Assembly (NCBI RefSeq): GCF_000159995.1
Contig: NZ_GG700642.1
Location: 584,395 to 648,394 of the forward strand
Origin: Alloprevotella tannerae ATCC 51259
GTDB taxonomy: Bacteria > Bacteroidota > Bacteroidia > Bacteroidales > Bacteroidaceae
Direction: 5' to 3'
Length of the DNA stretch: 64,000 nt
Shown here: one piece after another, positions 9,026 to 18,074 of the stretch
Layout: each line of letters begins with the position of its first letter
How positions within the stretch are numbered: position 1 is the first letter of the stretch
Made by a program: the position numbers and the translations under genes
The notes under the pieces: generated by a model
What the model saw: only the letters and a program-made list of their open reading frames with translations
Database searches by the model: none
Told to the model about the DNA's origin: nothing

Positions 9026-11353
9026 GTGAAACAGTCTACCCCCACCTACGATGAGGCCTTACGCGCCGCAAGCAAATATTACGAAGGCAACGAAGCCGCT
9101 GCCTGCCATTGGATTGAGACCTGTGCGCTGAAAGATGCGTCCGGCAATCTGCTGGAAACGACTCCGGAGGCCACGCTCCGACGCTGTGCCGGCGCTTTGG
9201 GCCGCATCGAAGCTAAATATCCCGACCCCGTAAGCGAGGAGGAGATCTTCGATTTTCTCTACCCCGCGCATCACGTCAGCCTGTCCACACCTATGCTGGC
9301 CGGTTTGGGCAATCCGCATCGGCAAGCGCCGGTTTCCGACGCCTTTACCATCGGTTTTGGGCCAAAGGCTTATTCGTATAATGACCTGCTGCAAGCTGAT
9401 GAGGAGGAAGTCTACCTTTTGCGTCGCGGAGCCGCATTGGGGCACGATTTATCTCGAATTTATCCCGCGCAACTTCAAACGGAGCAATCGGAAAAGGCGA
9501 CACCGGACGTTGTCAGTGCGCTGGAGCGCTACGCTCGCTCGCGGCAGGAAGCCGCACGCCTAACGGCCTGCGGCGCGATCACACTCTCCTTGAGTATAAA
9601 GCATCCCGACGCAGAGGCTTTTATAGATGCCGGGGCACGAATGCGAACGACAGCGGGCGTCAATTGCTGCCTGCTCATCGACGACGACTTCATGTATGCC
9701 GTGGCTAAAGGCGAAAGCTATCGGCAGCAGTTTCCCGTCGATGCCGAAAGCCCGCTGCTCGCCACCAACATCGACGCTCGCCGGCTTTGGGAGAAACTCC
9801 TGCGCAAGGCGATGCGTAATGAGGCGCCGGAAATCCATTTCAGTGATAACATGCTCAAAGAACAATTGGCCGGATGCTACGCCGGAGCACGTCCGCAAGC
9901 GCTCGCGGCAACGCTAAACGCGACTATTCCACTCGCCACTTACGACAGTAGCCGGCTGCTTACGGTGAATCTCTACAGCTACGTGGAGCAACCTTTTACA
10001 GAACAAGCCATCTTCGATCATAAGCTGTTTCGCCGCCATTTATTTCTGGTTCAGCGGCTCGCCGATGACCTCGTAGATATTGAGGAAGAGAAGATCGACA
10101 GTATGCTGCAAAACATAGCCGACGCAGAAGTGCCGGCTGAGGCGAAAATGATCGAACAAAAGCTTTGGGAAAAAGTGCGCCGTCACCTGTTAACCTATCG
10201 CCCTACGGGCCTATTGCTCACGGGCGAGGCGGAAACGCTCGCTGCGCTCGGTCTATCACAAGATACGCCGGCCGCGGGGGCACATACGCGAGCACTTAAG
10301 CAGTCGTTGGCCATAGCTACTTGCGAGTCGACGGTAAAAATGGCGGAAGAGCGCGGGGCATTCTCAGACTACGACGCCGGACGTGAAGCTGAAAATTCGC
10401 TCATTCTTCGCCTGCGCAACGTGGCGCCTGACTTGTATGATCGGATGCAAAAGATTGGCCGCCGAAACTTGGCTTGCACCATCGTAACGCCCAACAGGCC
10501 GGACCAACAAGCGAACGGCACGACTGATGTGTGGCTGAAAGCGGCACGCGAACAGGCACAAGAATATTTTAAAGAGAAACAACCGCTCACGACAACGCCA
10601 CTCGAGGCGCAAGGCATCAATCGGCCGACTTTCGCTTTACCGGAAACGGCTGACGAATCGATAATTGCACACTGCTATTTTGCGACGTGGAAATCGGGGT
10701 ATCAGAGTTGCCACATCAATATCGGGACGGCAACAGAGAACCTCGTGACAAACACAGAAGCAGGCCGGACGGCAGCATCGGCAACGGCTTACGCCTTGCC
10801 TGAAGTTGTGGAGCATCGGCCCTATAGCTTGGATTGCGACGTCGTAAGGTTTCAGAACAACAAAGAAAAATGGGTGGCCTTTGTCGGCCTTTTAGATGGG
10901 CGGCCCTACGAGATTTTCACCGGCCTGCAAGATGACGACGAAGGAATCGTATTGCCGAAATCGGTCACCAAAGGGCGCATCATTAAATCGACAAATCCGG
11001 ACGGCTCGCACCGCTACGACTTCCAATTTGAGAACAGACGCGGCTATAAAACGACAGTAGAAGGACTCAATGAAAAATTCAACAAAGAGTATTGGAATTA
11101 TGCCAAACTCATTTCCGGCATTTTACGTTATCGGATGCCCATCGATAGAGTTATCAAGCTGATTAGTTCGATGCAGATGGAGAGCGAAAACATTAACACG
11201 TGGAAAGTTGGGGTTGAGCGGGCCTTGAAGAAGTATATTGCCGACGGAACGCTTGTGCACGGGGAAAAATGTCCACACTGCGGGCTCGAAACACTGATCT
11301 ACAGCGACGGGGGATTGGTCTGCAAAGACTGTGGGTACGCTCGGCACAATTAG
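9026..11353 (+). CDS. Catalytically inactive homologue of adenosylcobalamin-dependent (class II) ribonucleotide reductase
   Basis: 775 residues from a GTG at 9026; that start matches the family N-terminus (KQSTPTYDEAL). The homology to Bacteroidota NrdJ is unmistakable: GHDLS (140-144), LSLSIKHPDAEAFIDA (187-202), IPLATYDSSRLLTVNLYSYV (301-320), a GRRNLAC (478-484) and a C-terminal TSCPD-type domain with a zinc ribbon (CPHC 749-752, CKDC 766-769). The catalytic core is gone. Family NPCGEIPL reads LNATIPL (297-303), losing the radical Cys and the Glu. Family SNCF reads SDAF (104-107) and DSC reads DSS. The PTGT phosphate-binding region and roughly 60 following residues are missing after TPN (488-490). 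The C-terminal redox Cys is replaced by ARHN. With no stop or frameshift it looks like a maintained pseudoenzyme. A nitroreductase gene follows after 31 bases. Confidence 0.85.
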   Translation: MKQSTPTYDEALRAASKYYEGNEAAACHWIETCALKDASGNLLETTPEATLRRCAGALGRIEAKYPDPVSEEEIFDFLYPAHHVSLSTPMLAGLGNPHRQAPVSDAFTIGFGPKAYSYNDLLQADEEEVYLLRRGAALGHDLSRIYPAQLQTEQSEKATPDVVSALERYARSRQEAARLTACGAITLSLSIKHPDAEAFIDAGARMRTTAGVNCCLLIDDDFMYAVAKGESYRQQFPVDAESPLLATNIDARRLWEKLLRKAMRNEAPEIHFSDNMLKEQLAGCYAGARPQALAATLNATIPLATYDSSRLLTVNLYSYVEQPFTEQAIFDHKLFRRHLFLVQRLADDLVDIEEEKIDSMLQNIADAEVPAEAKMIEQKLWEKVRRHLLTYRPTGLLLTGEAETLAALGLSQDTPAAGAHTRALKQSLAIATCESTVKMAEERGAFSDYDAGREAENSLILRLRNVAPDLYDRMQKIGRRNLACTIVTPNRPDQQANGTTDVWLKAAREQAQEYFKEKQPLTTTPLEAQGINRPTFALPETADESIIAHCYFATWKSGYQSCHINIGTATENLVTNTEAGRTAASATAYALPEVVEHRPYSLDCDVVRFQNNKEKWVAFVGLLDGRPYEIFTGLQDDDEGIVLPKSVTKGRIIKSTNPDGSHRYDFQFENRRGYKTTVEGLNEKFNKEYWNYAKLISGILRYRMPIDRVIKLISSMQMESENINTWKVGVERALKKYIADGTLVHGEKCPHCGLETLIYSDGGLVCKDCGYARHN

Positions 11354-11384
11354 AAATAGGAATAACTAAAACGAAAATTGAGAT

Positions 11385-12125
11385 ATGGCCAACATAACTA
11401 CGCGCCGGACGATCCGCAAATATACTGCTGAAGACGTGCCTTCAGATTTGCTGAATGAACTCTTGAAGAAAGCCGAGCGAACCCAAACGATGGGCAACCT
11501 GCAGCTGTATAGCGTGGTCACCACACGGGATCCTGCGAACAAAGCGCGGCTCGCGCCGCTCCATTTCAACCAACCGATGGTTCAGGATGCGCCTGTGGTG
11601 CTCACGTTCTGCGCAGATTTTCACCGCACAACGGAATGGGCGAAGCGGCGCAAAGGACAGCCCGGCTACAACAACATTCTTTCTTTCCTTAATGCGGCTT
11701 CTGACGCGCTCCTCTTTTGCCAAACGTTCTGCCATTTGGCGGAAGAGGCGGGTTTGGGCTTGTGCTATTTGGGCACGACCGTATACAACCCGAGCGGGAT
11801 TATAGATGCGCTGGCTTTGCCTCGCCTTGTGATGCCTGTAGCTACAATCACGCTCGGCTGGCCTGCAGAAGAACCGCCGCTGACGGACAGACTTCCGCTT
11901 TCGGCAATACTACACGAGGAAAAGTATCAGCCTATTACGGACGAAAGTATCGATCGCGATTACCGCTATAAGGAATCGCTACCCGAGAATCAAAGATTCG
12001 TTGAAGAAAATCAGAAAGAGACGCTCGCGCAAGTCTTTACGGATTGCCGCTATACCAAACGTGACAACGAAGCATTGAGTGCCACGCTACTGGAAGCTTT
12101 ACGCCGACAAGGCTTTTTGGATTAA
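11385..12125 (+). CDS. Nitroreductase family flavoprotein
   Basis: 246 residues. The N-terminus RRTIRKYTAEDVPSDLLNELL is the classic FMN-binding start of the nitroreductase fold. A central ASDALLFCQTFCHLAEEAGLGLCYLGT and PVATITLGWP complete the pattern of NfsA/FRP-like NADPH oxidoreductases. Members reduce nitro compounds, quinones or flavins; the natural substrate cannot be told from sequence. The C-terminal ~60 residues form a helical tail usual in the longer subfamily. It starts 31 bases after the RNR-like gene and is probably co-transcribed with it. A terminator follows at 12167. Confidence 0.85.
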   Translation: MANITTRRTIRKYTAEDVPSDLLNELLKKAERTQTMGNLQLYSVVTTRDPANKARLAPLHFNQPMVQDAPVVLTFCADFHRTTEWAKRRKGQPGYNNILSFLNAASDALLFCQTFCHLAEEAGLGLCYLGTTVYNPSGIIDALALPRLVMPVATITLGWPAEEPPLTDRLPLSAILHEEKYQPITDESIDRDYRYKESLPENQRFVEENQKETLAQVFTDCRYTKRDNEALSATLLEALRRQGFLD

Positions 12126-12166
12126 AACGACACAGAGTTTGCCTTGTACAAACTAAAATGCGATAC

Positions 12167-12220
12167 GCGCAACTCGCAACCGCTTCCCCGTCAAGCGGCA
12201 GCAAGAGTTGCGCTTTTTTT
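12167..12220 (+). terminator. Intrinsic terminator overlapping a convergent coding end
   Basis: GCGCAACTC (12167-12175) pairs with GAGTTGCGC (12205-12213), followed by seven T. The loop and right arm include the last codons of the minus-strand symporter gene, and the T-run is the complement of its lysine codons. It terminates the RNR-like/nitroreductase transcript. Confidence 0.75.
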
Positions 12221-13372
12221 ATTAAAGAAACGGTCCATCACGATCGCAATTGCGCCGTCGCCGGTCACGTTACAAGCCGTTCCGAAGTTGTCCATCGTGA
12301 TGTAGAGTGCGATCATGAGCGCCTGTTCACTTTGCCCGAAGCCCAACATCGAGGATAGGACGCCGAGGGCCGCCATTATCGCGCCACCGGGTACGCCCGG
12401 AGCGGCCACCATCATAACGCCAAGCATCAAGATAAAGCCTAAGAATGCGCCGAAATCAAACGGCATTCCCGTCATCAACATTAGCGCGACCGCACACGCG
12501 ACAATTTTCAACATACTTCCGGATAAATGGATCGTCGCACAAAGCGGGACGACGAAACCGGCAATAGCGCTGCTCACGCCATTCTTTTCCGTCTGTTTTA
12601 GGGTCACAGGAATGGTCGCCGCAGAGGAAGATGTGCCCAACGCGGTAAAATATGCGGGCAACATATTCGCCAAAAGACGGAAGGGATTCTTATGCGACAC
12701 CGTGCCGGCCACAACATATTGCAACAAGAGCAAGACTACGTGCATCACGAAGATGATTCCGATCACGGAAATAAAGACAGAAATCACGCGCATCGCCTGT
12801 CCGGTATGCGTCATACTCAAAAAGATGCCAAAAATGTAGACGGGCAGCAGCGGAAGTATGACTACCTCGATCGTTTTGACCACAATATCCTTAAATTCGT
12901 TGCACAATTCTTTCAAATGAGGCGAAGAAAAGAAGGCAATGCCCAAGCCCAGTGTAAACGAGGCCACAAGCGAAGTCATCACATCCAGTATTGGCGGAAT
13001 GTTAATCGTAAAATACGCCCCCGGCGCCTTAACCTGCGCAAAGGCAGCCACAGAATTGTGAGCCGGAATCAAGTTTGGAAACAGCGTAGCACTCGTAAAA
13101 TACGAAATCAATCCGGCCCCGACCGTATCAAGATAAGCAATCAAGGCCGTAATAGCCAAGAGTTTTCCGGCTCCCTTTCCAATATCAGCGATGGCGGGCG
13201 TTACGAGGCCCAGAATAATCAAGGGTATGAGAAATTGGAGAAAGTTGCTGAAGATACTATTAAAAGTGGCAAAGACGCGAACTGCCGGAACGGGCAAGAA
13301 ATTGCCAAAGAAAATACCTAAGATAATAGCAATAATAATGCGGGGCAATAAGCCGAGGCGGAACTTTTTCAT
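12191..13372 (-). CDS. Dicarboxylate/amino acid:cation symporter (DAACS family)
   Basis: 393 residues, nearly all hydrophobic, consistent with the eight helices plus two re-entrant hairpins of GltPh-type transporters. The serine-rich hairpin 1 (TALGTSSSAATIPVTLK) and hairpin 2/TM8 signature (YITMDNFGTACNVTGDGAIAIVMDRF) are clear. The TM7 unwound motif NMDG reads IHLSGS here, which places it in a divergent branch close to Na+-coupled serine/threonine or dicarboxylate carriers; substrate unknown. It is monocistronic. A TATTTTTG -7 box (complement of 13394-13401) lies just upstream, and a family 2 array follows about 200 bases further upstream. Confidence 0.88.
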   Translation of the reverse strand: MKKFRLGLLPRIIIAIILGIFFGNFLPVPAVRVFATFNSIFSNFLQFLIPLIILGLVTPAIADIGKGAGKLLAITALIAYLDTVGAGLISYFTSATLFPNLIPAHNSVAAFAQVKAPGAYFTINIPPILDVMTSLVASFTLGLGIAFFSSPHLKELCNEFKDIVVKTIEVVILPLLPVYIFGIFLSMTHTGQAMRVISVFISVIGIIFVMHVVLLLLQYVVAGTVSHKNPFRLLANMLPAYFTALGTSSSAATIPVTLKQTEKNGVSSAIAGFVVPLCATIHLSGSMLKIVACAVALMLMTGMPFDFGAFLGFILMLGVMMVAAPGVPGGAIMAALGVLSSMLGFGQSEQALMIALYITMDNFGTACNVTGDGAIAIVMDRFFNKKSATLAAA

Positions 13373-13966
13373 TTCGTGCTGTAATTAACGGCGCAAAAAT
13401 AGCAATCTGCGGGGAGAAAATCGAATCTGCCCGAAAGAAATTGGCGGAAAGCTGTTTATCGGGCAGGCTTTCTTGTTTGCGAAGCCGCCGCCCGCATTAT
13501 TTTTTACACGAAAGCGGGGCAATGAAGCCTCGCGGATAGACATTTGAAGCGCCACGCACCATCAGCTGAGTGTACGCTCGTGAGCGTAAACCTTTATTCT
13601 CACGAGCGCAAAGTCTTTTTATCACGATGATAAACTCTTTTTATCACGAGCGCACACGAAATAGTTGCCAACGGGGGTGAAAAGGAGTGGGACGAAAGGA
13701 GTTGAAATACAGGACTAAGTCCACAGAAAAAAGCGATGATATGAAAGCAAATATTGCCCTACTCTACCACCTATCGATCGGCCGCTTGCGAGCGAAAAAG
13801 GGGCGGAAACGGCTTTAAGCACCGGACGGATAGGCCTCAACTCAGGCTGAAACAGAGCAGGCCATCGCCTCGCGAAAACAGATATAAAAAAGAGGAAATT
13901 CATCTGTCGACAAATCTCCTCAAATAGTTTTACGCGATTGACGGAAAAGCCGCCTCGCTTAAAGCG
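13373..13966. other. Spacer upstream of the symporter gene
   Basis: About 590 bases without a credible gene. It contains the symporter -7 box near 13394 and the 22-bp array at 13578. I see no terminator hairpin for marC. Confidence 0.5.
13578..13658. repeat. Family 2 tandem array (locus 2b), three and a half 22-bp units
   Basis: Boxes TCGTGA, TCACGA, TCACGA and TCACGA start at 13578, 13600, 13622 and 13644, exactly 22 bases apart. The first three units carry GCGTAAACC-like sequence followed by a T-run; the fourth is cut after the CACACG region. Confidence 0.85.
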
Positions 13967-14584
13967 TTATCCTGCTGTGCCCGTACCTTGGAGCAATTGT
14001 GCAAGGTTGACCATAAACATACGCACTGAGATGGCCAAAAGAATAATGCCGAAAAACTTGCGCATGATATAGATCGTACCTTTCCCCAAATAGGTATTGA
14101 CTTTCTCAGTCATCTTCAAGACGAAGAATACCCAGAGCATATTGATCAGAATACCGATGATGATGTTTACCTGCGCATATTCTGCACGCAAAGACAAGAG
14201 CGTCGTAAACGCACCGGGACCTGCGATGAGCGGGAACACAATCGGAATAAGTGTAGCGTCCTTTACAGGGCCGTTGTTTTTAAACAATTCGATGTCCAAG
14301 ATCATCTCTATAGCCATGAAAAACAAGATCATAGCACCGGCAACGGCGAAACTGCGAATGTCAACACTGAAGAGCTTGAGCACAAGGTCGCCGGCGTAGA
14401 AAAATCCTATCAACAAGGCCGTTGAAATCAAAGTAGCGTAGACGGCATTGATGGGTCGGTCGAGCTTTTTCAAGTTGATGATGAGCGGCGTCGAACCCAA
14501 GATGTCGATAATGGCAAACAGGATGATGAACGTACTGGCAATCTGCTGCCAACTTAAGCGTGAAAGGATGTAATCTAATGACAT
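13967..14584 (-). CDS. MarC family integral membrane protein
   Basis: 205 residues with about six membrane helices. The family pattern is clear: FIILFAIIDILGSTPLIINL at residues 19-38, MIFFMAIEMILDIELF near 87-100 and TLIPIVFPLIAGPGAFTTLLSL at 111-132. MarC proteins were once linked to multiple antibiotic resistance but have no proven substrate. It is monocistronic, with a TAACTTTG -7 box (complement of 14613-14620) about 30 bases upstream of the ATG. Confidence 0.88.
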   Translation of the reverse strand: MSLDYILSRLSWQQIASTFIILFAIIDILGSTPLIINLKKLDRPINAVYATLISTALLIGFFYAGDLVLKLFSVDIRSFAVAGAMILFFMAIEMILDIELFKNNGPVKDATLIPIVFPLIAGPGAFTTLLSLRAEYAQVNIIIGILINMLWVFFVLKMTEKVNTYLGKGTIYIMRKFFGIILLAISVRMFMVNLAQLLQGTGTAG

Positions 14585-14874
14585 AAATTTTTCAACTGTT
14601 AATTTTGCGGTGCAAAGTTACGCGTTAGAAACGAGAAACACCTTTCTTCGCAAATATTTTTTTGCTTTTCGCTCCGCTTCTTCTTATAAAAGAGACCTCA
14701 AATTTCGGCTTTTAGACCGCGACTTCCTTGTTTTATTTTAGGCAAAAAGCGATGAAAGCCCTCTATTGTTCAATCCGGAAGCACTCCGCTGCCAGCTTTC
14801 AGTATCCCAAAATGCGCCCCCTTGTGAGCCAAGGAAGCGCATTGTTATGGTTTGCTTGATGATAGACGGCGGCG

Positions 14875-16776
14875 TCAATCAGTTTGCGTATCCGCATTGC
14901 GCGCTCGATCCTTTTCGATCAACTCCAGCAGGCGCTTTACGGCATCAGCTTGCGGGATATTCTTCTCGACGCAGACCTTGCCGCGATAGAGGCTTACCTT
15001 CTCGGGCCCTGCACCAACGTAGCCGTAATCTGCATCGGCCATTTCGCCGGGTCCGTTGACAATACAGCCCATTATTCCGATTTTTAAGCCCTTTAGGTGG
15101 CCCGTTTCCGCTTTTATGCGAGCGATGGTTTGTTGCAGGTCATACAGTGTGCGCCCGCAGCCCGGGCAACTGATGTATTCCGTCTTCGTCGTACGTTGGC
15201 GGGTGGCTTGTAATATGCCGAAAGCCGTATCGTCCTGAAGATCGTGTGCCAAAGGACGGTGCCCCTCGGGCGTCGTATTGAAGAGCATCAAGCCATCTGC
15301 CAAACCGTCGAAGAAAAGTGCGCCGGCATCAGCCGCATGGCAGATTTGGAAGTCCTCGCGCTGATCATCACCAAAAGCAGATTGAAGAAAGACAACCACA
15401 GGCGTGGACAAGTTTTCAGACCATAGTTCGTGGATGAGCGCACGCTGTTCGCCGAGGCGGTTGGCGTGGTTGCTCTGCGCAATAATGACCATCTCCGGAT
15501 GGTGGCGCAAGCAGGCCTTGACTTCTTCTCCGAGGGCAGGATAGGTGAGGAAGAGAAACTTCATCTTAGCCTTGCACATCCCGACGAAAGGCAAGGTTTC
15601 GGTCGTGAAGACCGGATAGGTATCAGGCTCACCGGCCCACAAATCGGCATCTATAATGTACTTGACGCCCGCTTTTCGCTGCTCAACGGCGGGAAGTTGA
15701 CGCCCGGCATACACATAATCGGGCAGCGTTGCACTGAAATGCGCATCGCCGTCGAGACGCGTGGAGATGACAACGGGCGGATGCGTGCCGCCGATATTGC
15801 CCACAGCGATCGTGGGGCGCCGATCAGGAGAAACGTAGTCGAAGCCGGGAAAGGCGCGACCGGGAATAAACGGATGGCCGGCGCGCTCAACAACGTGGGC
15901 GGCCAATTTATAGGCCACAGGAATTTCTGCCTCGGGGGCCTCACTCAAAGATACGCGAATCGTATCGCCAATGCCGTCGGCCAGGAGTACACCTATGCCG
16001 GCAGCACTCTTGATGCGGCCGTCCTCGCCCTCGCCGGCTTCCGTCACGCCCAAGTGTAAGGGGAAGTCCATTCCCTCGCGATCCATCACGGCACAAAGCA
16101 GGCGGACGCTGCGCACCATTACGACCGTGTTGCTCGCTTTGATGGAGATGACGACATCGCGGAAGTTCTCGCGGACGCAAATGCGCAAAAATTCCATACA
16201 ACTTTCAACGATTCCGGCCGGCGTATCGCCATAGCGGCTCATAATGCGGTCGGATAGCGAGCCGTGATTAACACCTATGCGGAGGGCCGTATGATGTTGT
16301 CGGCAAATGGCTAAGAGTTGCTTGAAGCGCGCTTCGAGGCGGTCTAATTCGGCGGCGTATTCTTCGTCGGTATATTCGAGATGGCGGAACGTGCGGGCGG
16401 GGTCGACGTAGTTGCCCGGGTTGATGCGGACGCCTTCTACGATGGCAGCGGCGGCATCTGCCACGGCAGGATTAAAATGCACGTCGGCCACGAGGGGAAC
16501 ATCGACGCCATCAGCCTGCAATCCGGCCTTGATATTGCGTAGGTTTTCGGCTTCGCGCAGACCTTGCGTAGTCAGGCGCACATAGTCGGCGCCGGCCGCC
16601 ACAATCCTTTCTGTCTGCGCCACGGATTCGGCCGTATCGGTCGTCTTGGTAGTCGTCATACTCTGCAGGCGGATAGGATTGGACGGCCCGCCCATCGGAC
16701 GATTGCCAACTTTTACTTCGTGCGAGGTGCGGGGCGTATAATTGAAAAGTTCAGCCCCGCAATGATACTTTTGCAT
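14875..16776 (-). CDS. ispG: 4-hydroxy-3-methylbut-2-en-1-yl diphosphate synthase, long form
   Basis: 633 residues. IspG (GcpE) carries out the penultimate step of the MEP isoprenoid pathway, reducing MEcPP to HMBPP with a [4Fe-4S] cluster. The N-terminal TIM barrel starts with NPIRLQSMTTTKTTD. The C-terminal cluster domain has ISCPGCGRTLYDLQ and IGIMGCIVNGPGEMADADYG, giving the three cluster cysteines. The length well above the ~370 residues of E. coli IspG reflects the insertion domain found in Bacteroidota, Chlamydiae and plants. It starts 28 bases after purE, in the rpoN-PAP2-purE-ispG series. Confidence 0.96.
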   Translation of the reverse strand: MQKYHCGAELFNYTPRTSHEVKVGNRPMGGPSNPIRLQSMTTTKTTDTAESVAQTERIVAAGADYVRLTTQGLREAENLRNIKAGLQADGVDVPLVADVHFNPAVADAAAAIVEGVRINPGNYVDPARTFRHLEYTDEEYAAELDRLEARFKQLLAICRQHHTALRIGVNHGSLSDRIMSRYGDTPAGIVESCMEFLRICVRENFRDVVISIKASNTVVMVRSVRLLCAVMDREGMDFPLHLGVTEAGEGEDGRIKSAAGIGVLLADGIGDTIRVSLSEAPEAEIPVAYKLAAHVVERAGHPFIPGRAFPGFDYVSPDRRPTIAVGNIGGTHPPVVISTRLDGDAHFSATLPDYVYAGRQLPAVEQRKAGVKYIIDADLWAGEPDTYPVFTTETLPFVGMCKAKMKFLFLTYPALGEEVKACLRHHPEMVIIAQSNHANRLGEQRALIHELWSENLSTPVVVFLQSAFGDDQREDFQICHAADAGALFFDGLADGLMLFNTTPEGHRPLAHDLQDDTAFGILQATRQRTTKTEYISCPGCGRTLYDLQQTIARIKAETGHLKGLKIGIMGCIVNGPGEMADADYGYVGAGPEKVSLYRGKVCVEKNIPQADAVKRLLELIEKDRARNADTQTD

Positions 16777-16803
16777 AGCTTGTTGTGTTGTGGAATGGCG
16801 ACC

Positions 16804-17310
16804 TTAGTTGGTCTTATACTTATATTGCTCTGCGGCCAAGGCTTCGTTGGCTTTCACAATCTTATTTTTGAGTCCGCTTTTGTGGCGGCAGAGGCGCTCG
16901 GCTAAATCGGCGTCGCTCAAAGCCAACATCTCCAAAGCGAGGATCGCAGCATTCTGCGCACCATTCACGCCCACCGTGGCAACGGGGATGCCCGGCGGCA
17001 TTTGTACGATAGACAAGAGCGCGTCTAAACCGTCTAACATGCCTTTGATGGGGACGCCAATTACGGGCAAGGTGGTAGAAGCGGCGATAACGCCGGGCAA
17101 AGCGGCTGCCATTCCGGCACCTGCGATGATCACTTTCAATCCGCGTGCGGCAGCGCCTTGTGCAAAGGCTTCGACTTCACTTGGCGTGCGGTGGGCAGAT
17201 AAGGCGTTTATTTCAAATGGCACTTCCATTTCGTCGAGAAACTTGGCGGCCTTCTCCATAACGGGCAGATCGGAGGTGCTACCCATAATGATGCTGATGA
17301 GTGGTTGCAT
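16804..17310 (-). CDS. purE: N5-carboxyaminoimidazole ribonucleotide mutase
   Basis: 168 residues from the ATG at 17310 ([18 protein letters not shown]). A 26-codon upstream extension has no family resemblance. PurE moves the carboxylate of N5-CAIR to C4 in purine synthesis. The motifs [15 protein letters not shown] (near residues 40-45), [12 protein letters not shown] and GVPIKG are all present. It forms a homo-octamer in known members. It lies between PAP2 and ispG on the minus strand. Confidence 0.96.
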   Translation of the reverse strand: MQPLISIIMGSTSDLPVMEKAAKFLDEMEVPFEINALSAHRTPSEVEAFAQGAAARGLKVIIAGAGMAAALPGVIAASTTLPVIGVPIKGMLDGLDALLSIVQMPPGIPVATVGVNGAQNAAILALEMLALSDADLAERLCRHKSGLKNKIVKANEALAAEQYKYKTN

Positions 17311-17400
17311 TGTTCGTTGTATTATATTGATTGTTGGTAACGTTGATACTATATATAATAATGTGTGGTCGCGCGATAGGGCAATCAATTTGCGAGGCGC

Positions 17401-18018
17401 TTACATAAAGCGCACGCAGAGATAGCCGCAAAGTATGCCAATCAAGACGCCCAGTCCGATGTCGCTAAGCGAATGTTGGCGCAAGATCAGCCGGCTTGTG
17501 CAGACAAGGCCGCAAAGCAGAATGGAGAAGCACAGCCACCAAGTGGGGTCAAACGAAAATATCTCGGAGAAAGCCAGCAATGCGCCGATAACGCCGCCGG
17601 AAGCAGCCGCGTGGGTGCTCACTTTTATCCAATTGTTGAGCACGGCGCATACTATCTGTAGCGCAAGCGCCCCGGCGATGATGCCAAGCGTGAAACGAGG
17701 CATATGCATGCGCTCCATTAAATAGAGCAGCAACGCATAATTCATCATACTCAAAAGATAGGGTACGTAGCGATTGGTGCGGCGGCCTAAACCGTGGCGC
17801 GTCCAGCCGTTGAGCTTGCGATAAGTAAAGATGGACAAGCGCGGCAGAATGACAGTAAAGAGCCAAACCATAAGCAAAAGCATCGCCTTATAAGAAGGCG
17901 GAAGCAAACTCATATAACTAAAAACGAACAAGGCTAAAAACGCTACGACCGGCATATAAAACGGCGAGAAAAGCAGCGAAATAGCTTGTGCTGATAAGAT
18001 GAGATACTTATTGGACAT
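17401..18018 (-). CDS. PAP2-type membrane phosphatase
   Basis: 205 residues with about six membrane helices. The third PAP2 signature, SR-x5-H-x3-D, is intact (SRLILRQHSLSD). The second is the variant KVSTHAAASGG in place of PSGH, and the first (K-x6-RP) is only hinted at by RRTNRYVPYL. That form is common in a Bacteroidota branch. Likely substrates are lipid phosphates such as undecaprenyl diphosphate or phosphatidylglycerophosphate, but none can be assigned. It lies 57 bases after rpoN and 91 before purE, so it is probably in one transcript with them. Confidence 0.82.
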   Translation of the reverse strand: MSNKYLILSAQAISLLFSPFYMPVVAFLALFVFSYMSLLPPSYKAMLLLMVWLFTVILPRLSIFTYRKLNGWTRHGLGRRTNRYVPYLLSMMNYALLLYLMERMHMPRFTLGIIAGALALQIVCAVLNNWIKVSTHAAASGGVIGALLAFSEIFSFDPTWWLCFSILLCGLVCTSRLILRQHSLSDIGLGVLIGILCGYLCVRFM

Positions 18019-18074
18019 CGCTTGTAAATGGATCTTTTTGAGTTTTCTACGAATATGATGTATTTGAGTTTGTA

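Noticed and set aside
9026-11353. Plain pseudogene by frameshift for the RNR-like gene
   Set aside because: The frame is uninterrupted for 775 codons and the C-terminal domain looks strongly conserved; losses are substitutions and in-frame deletions.
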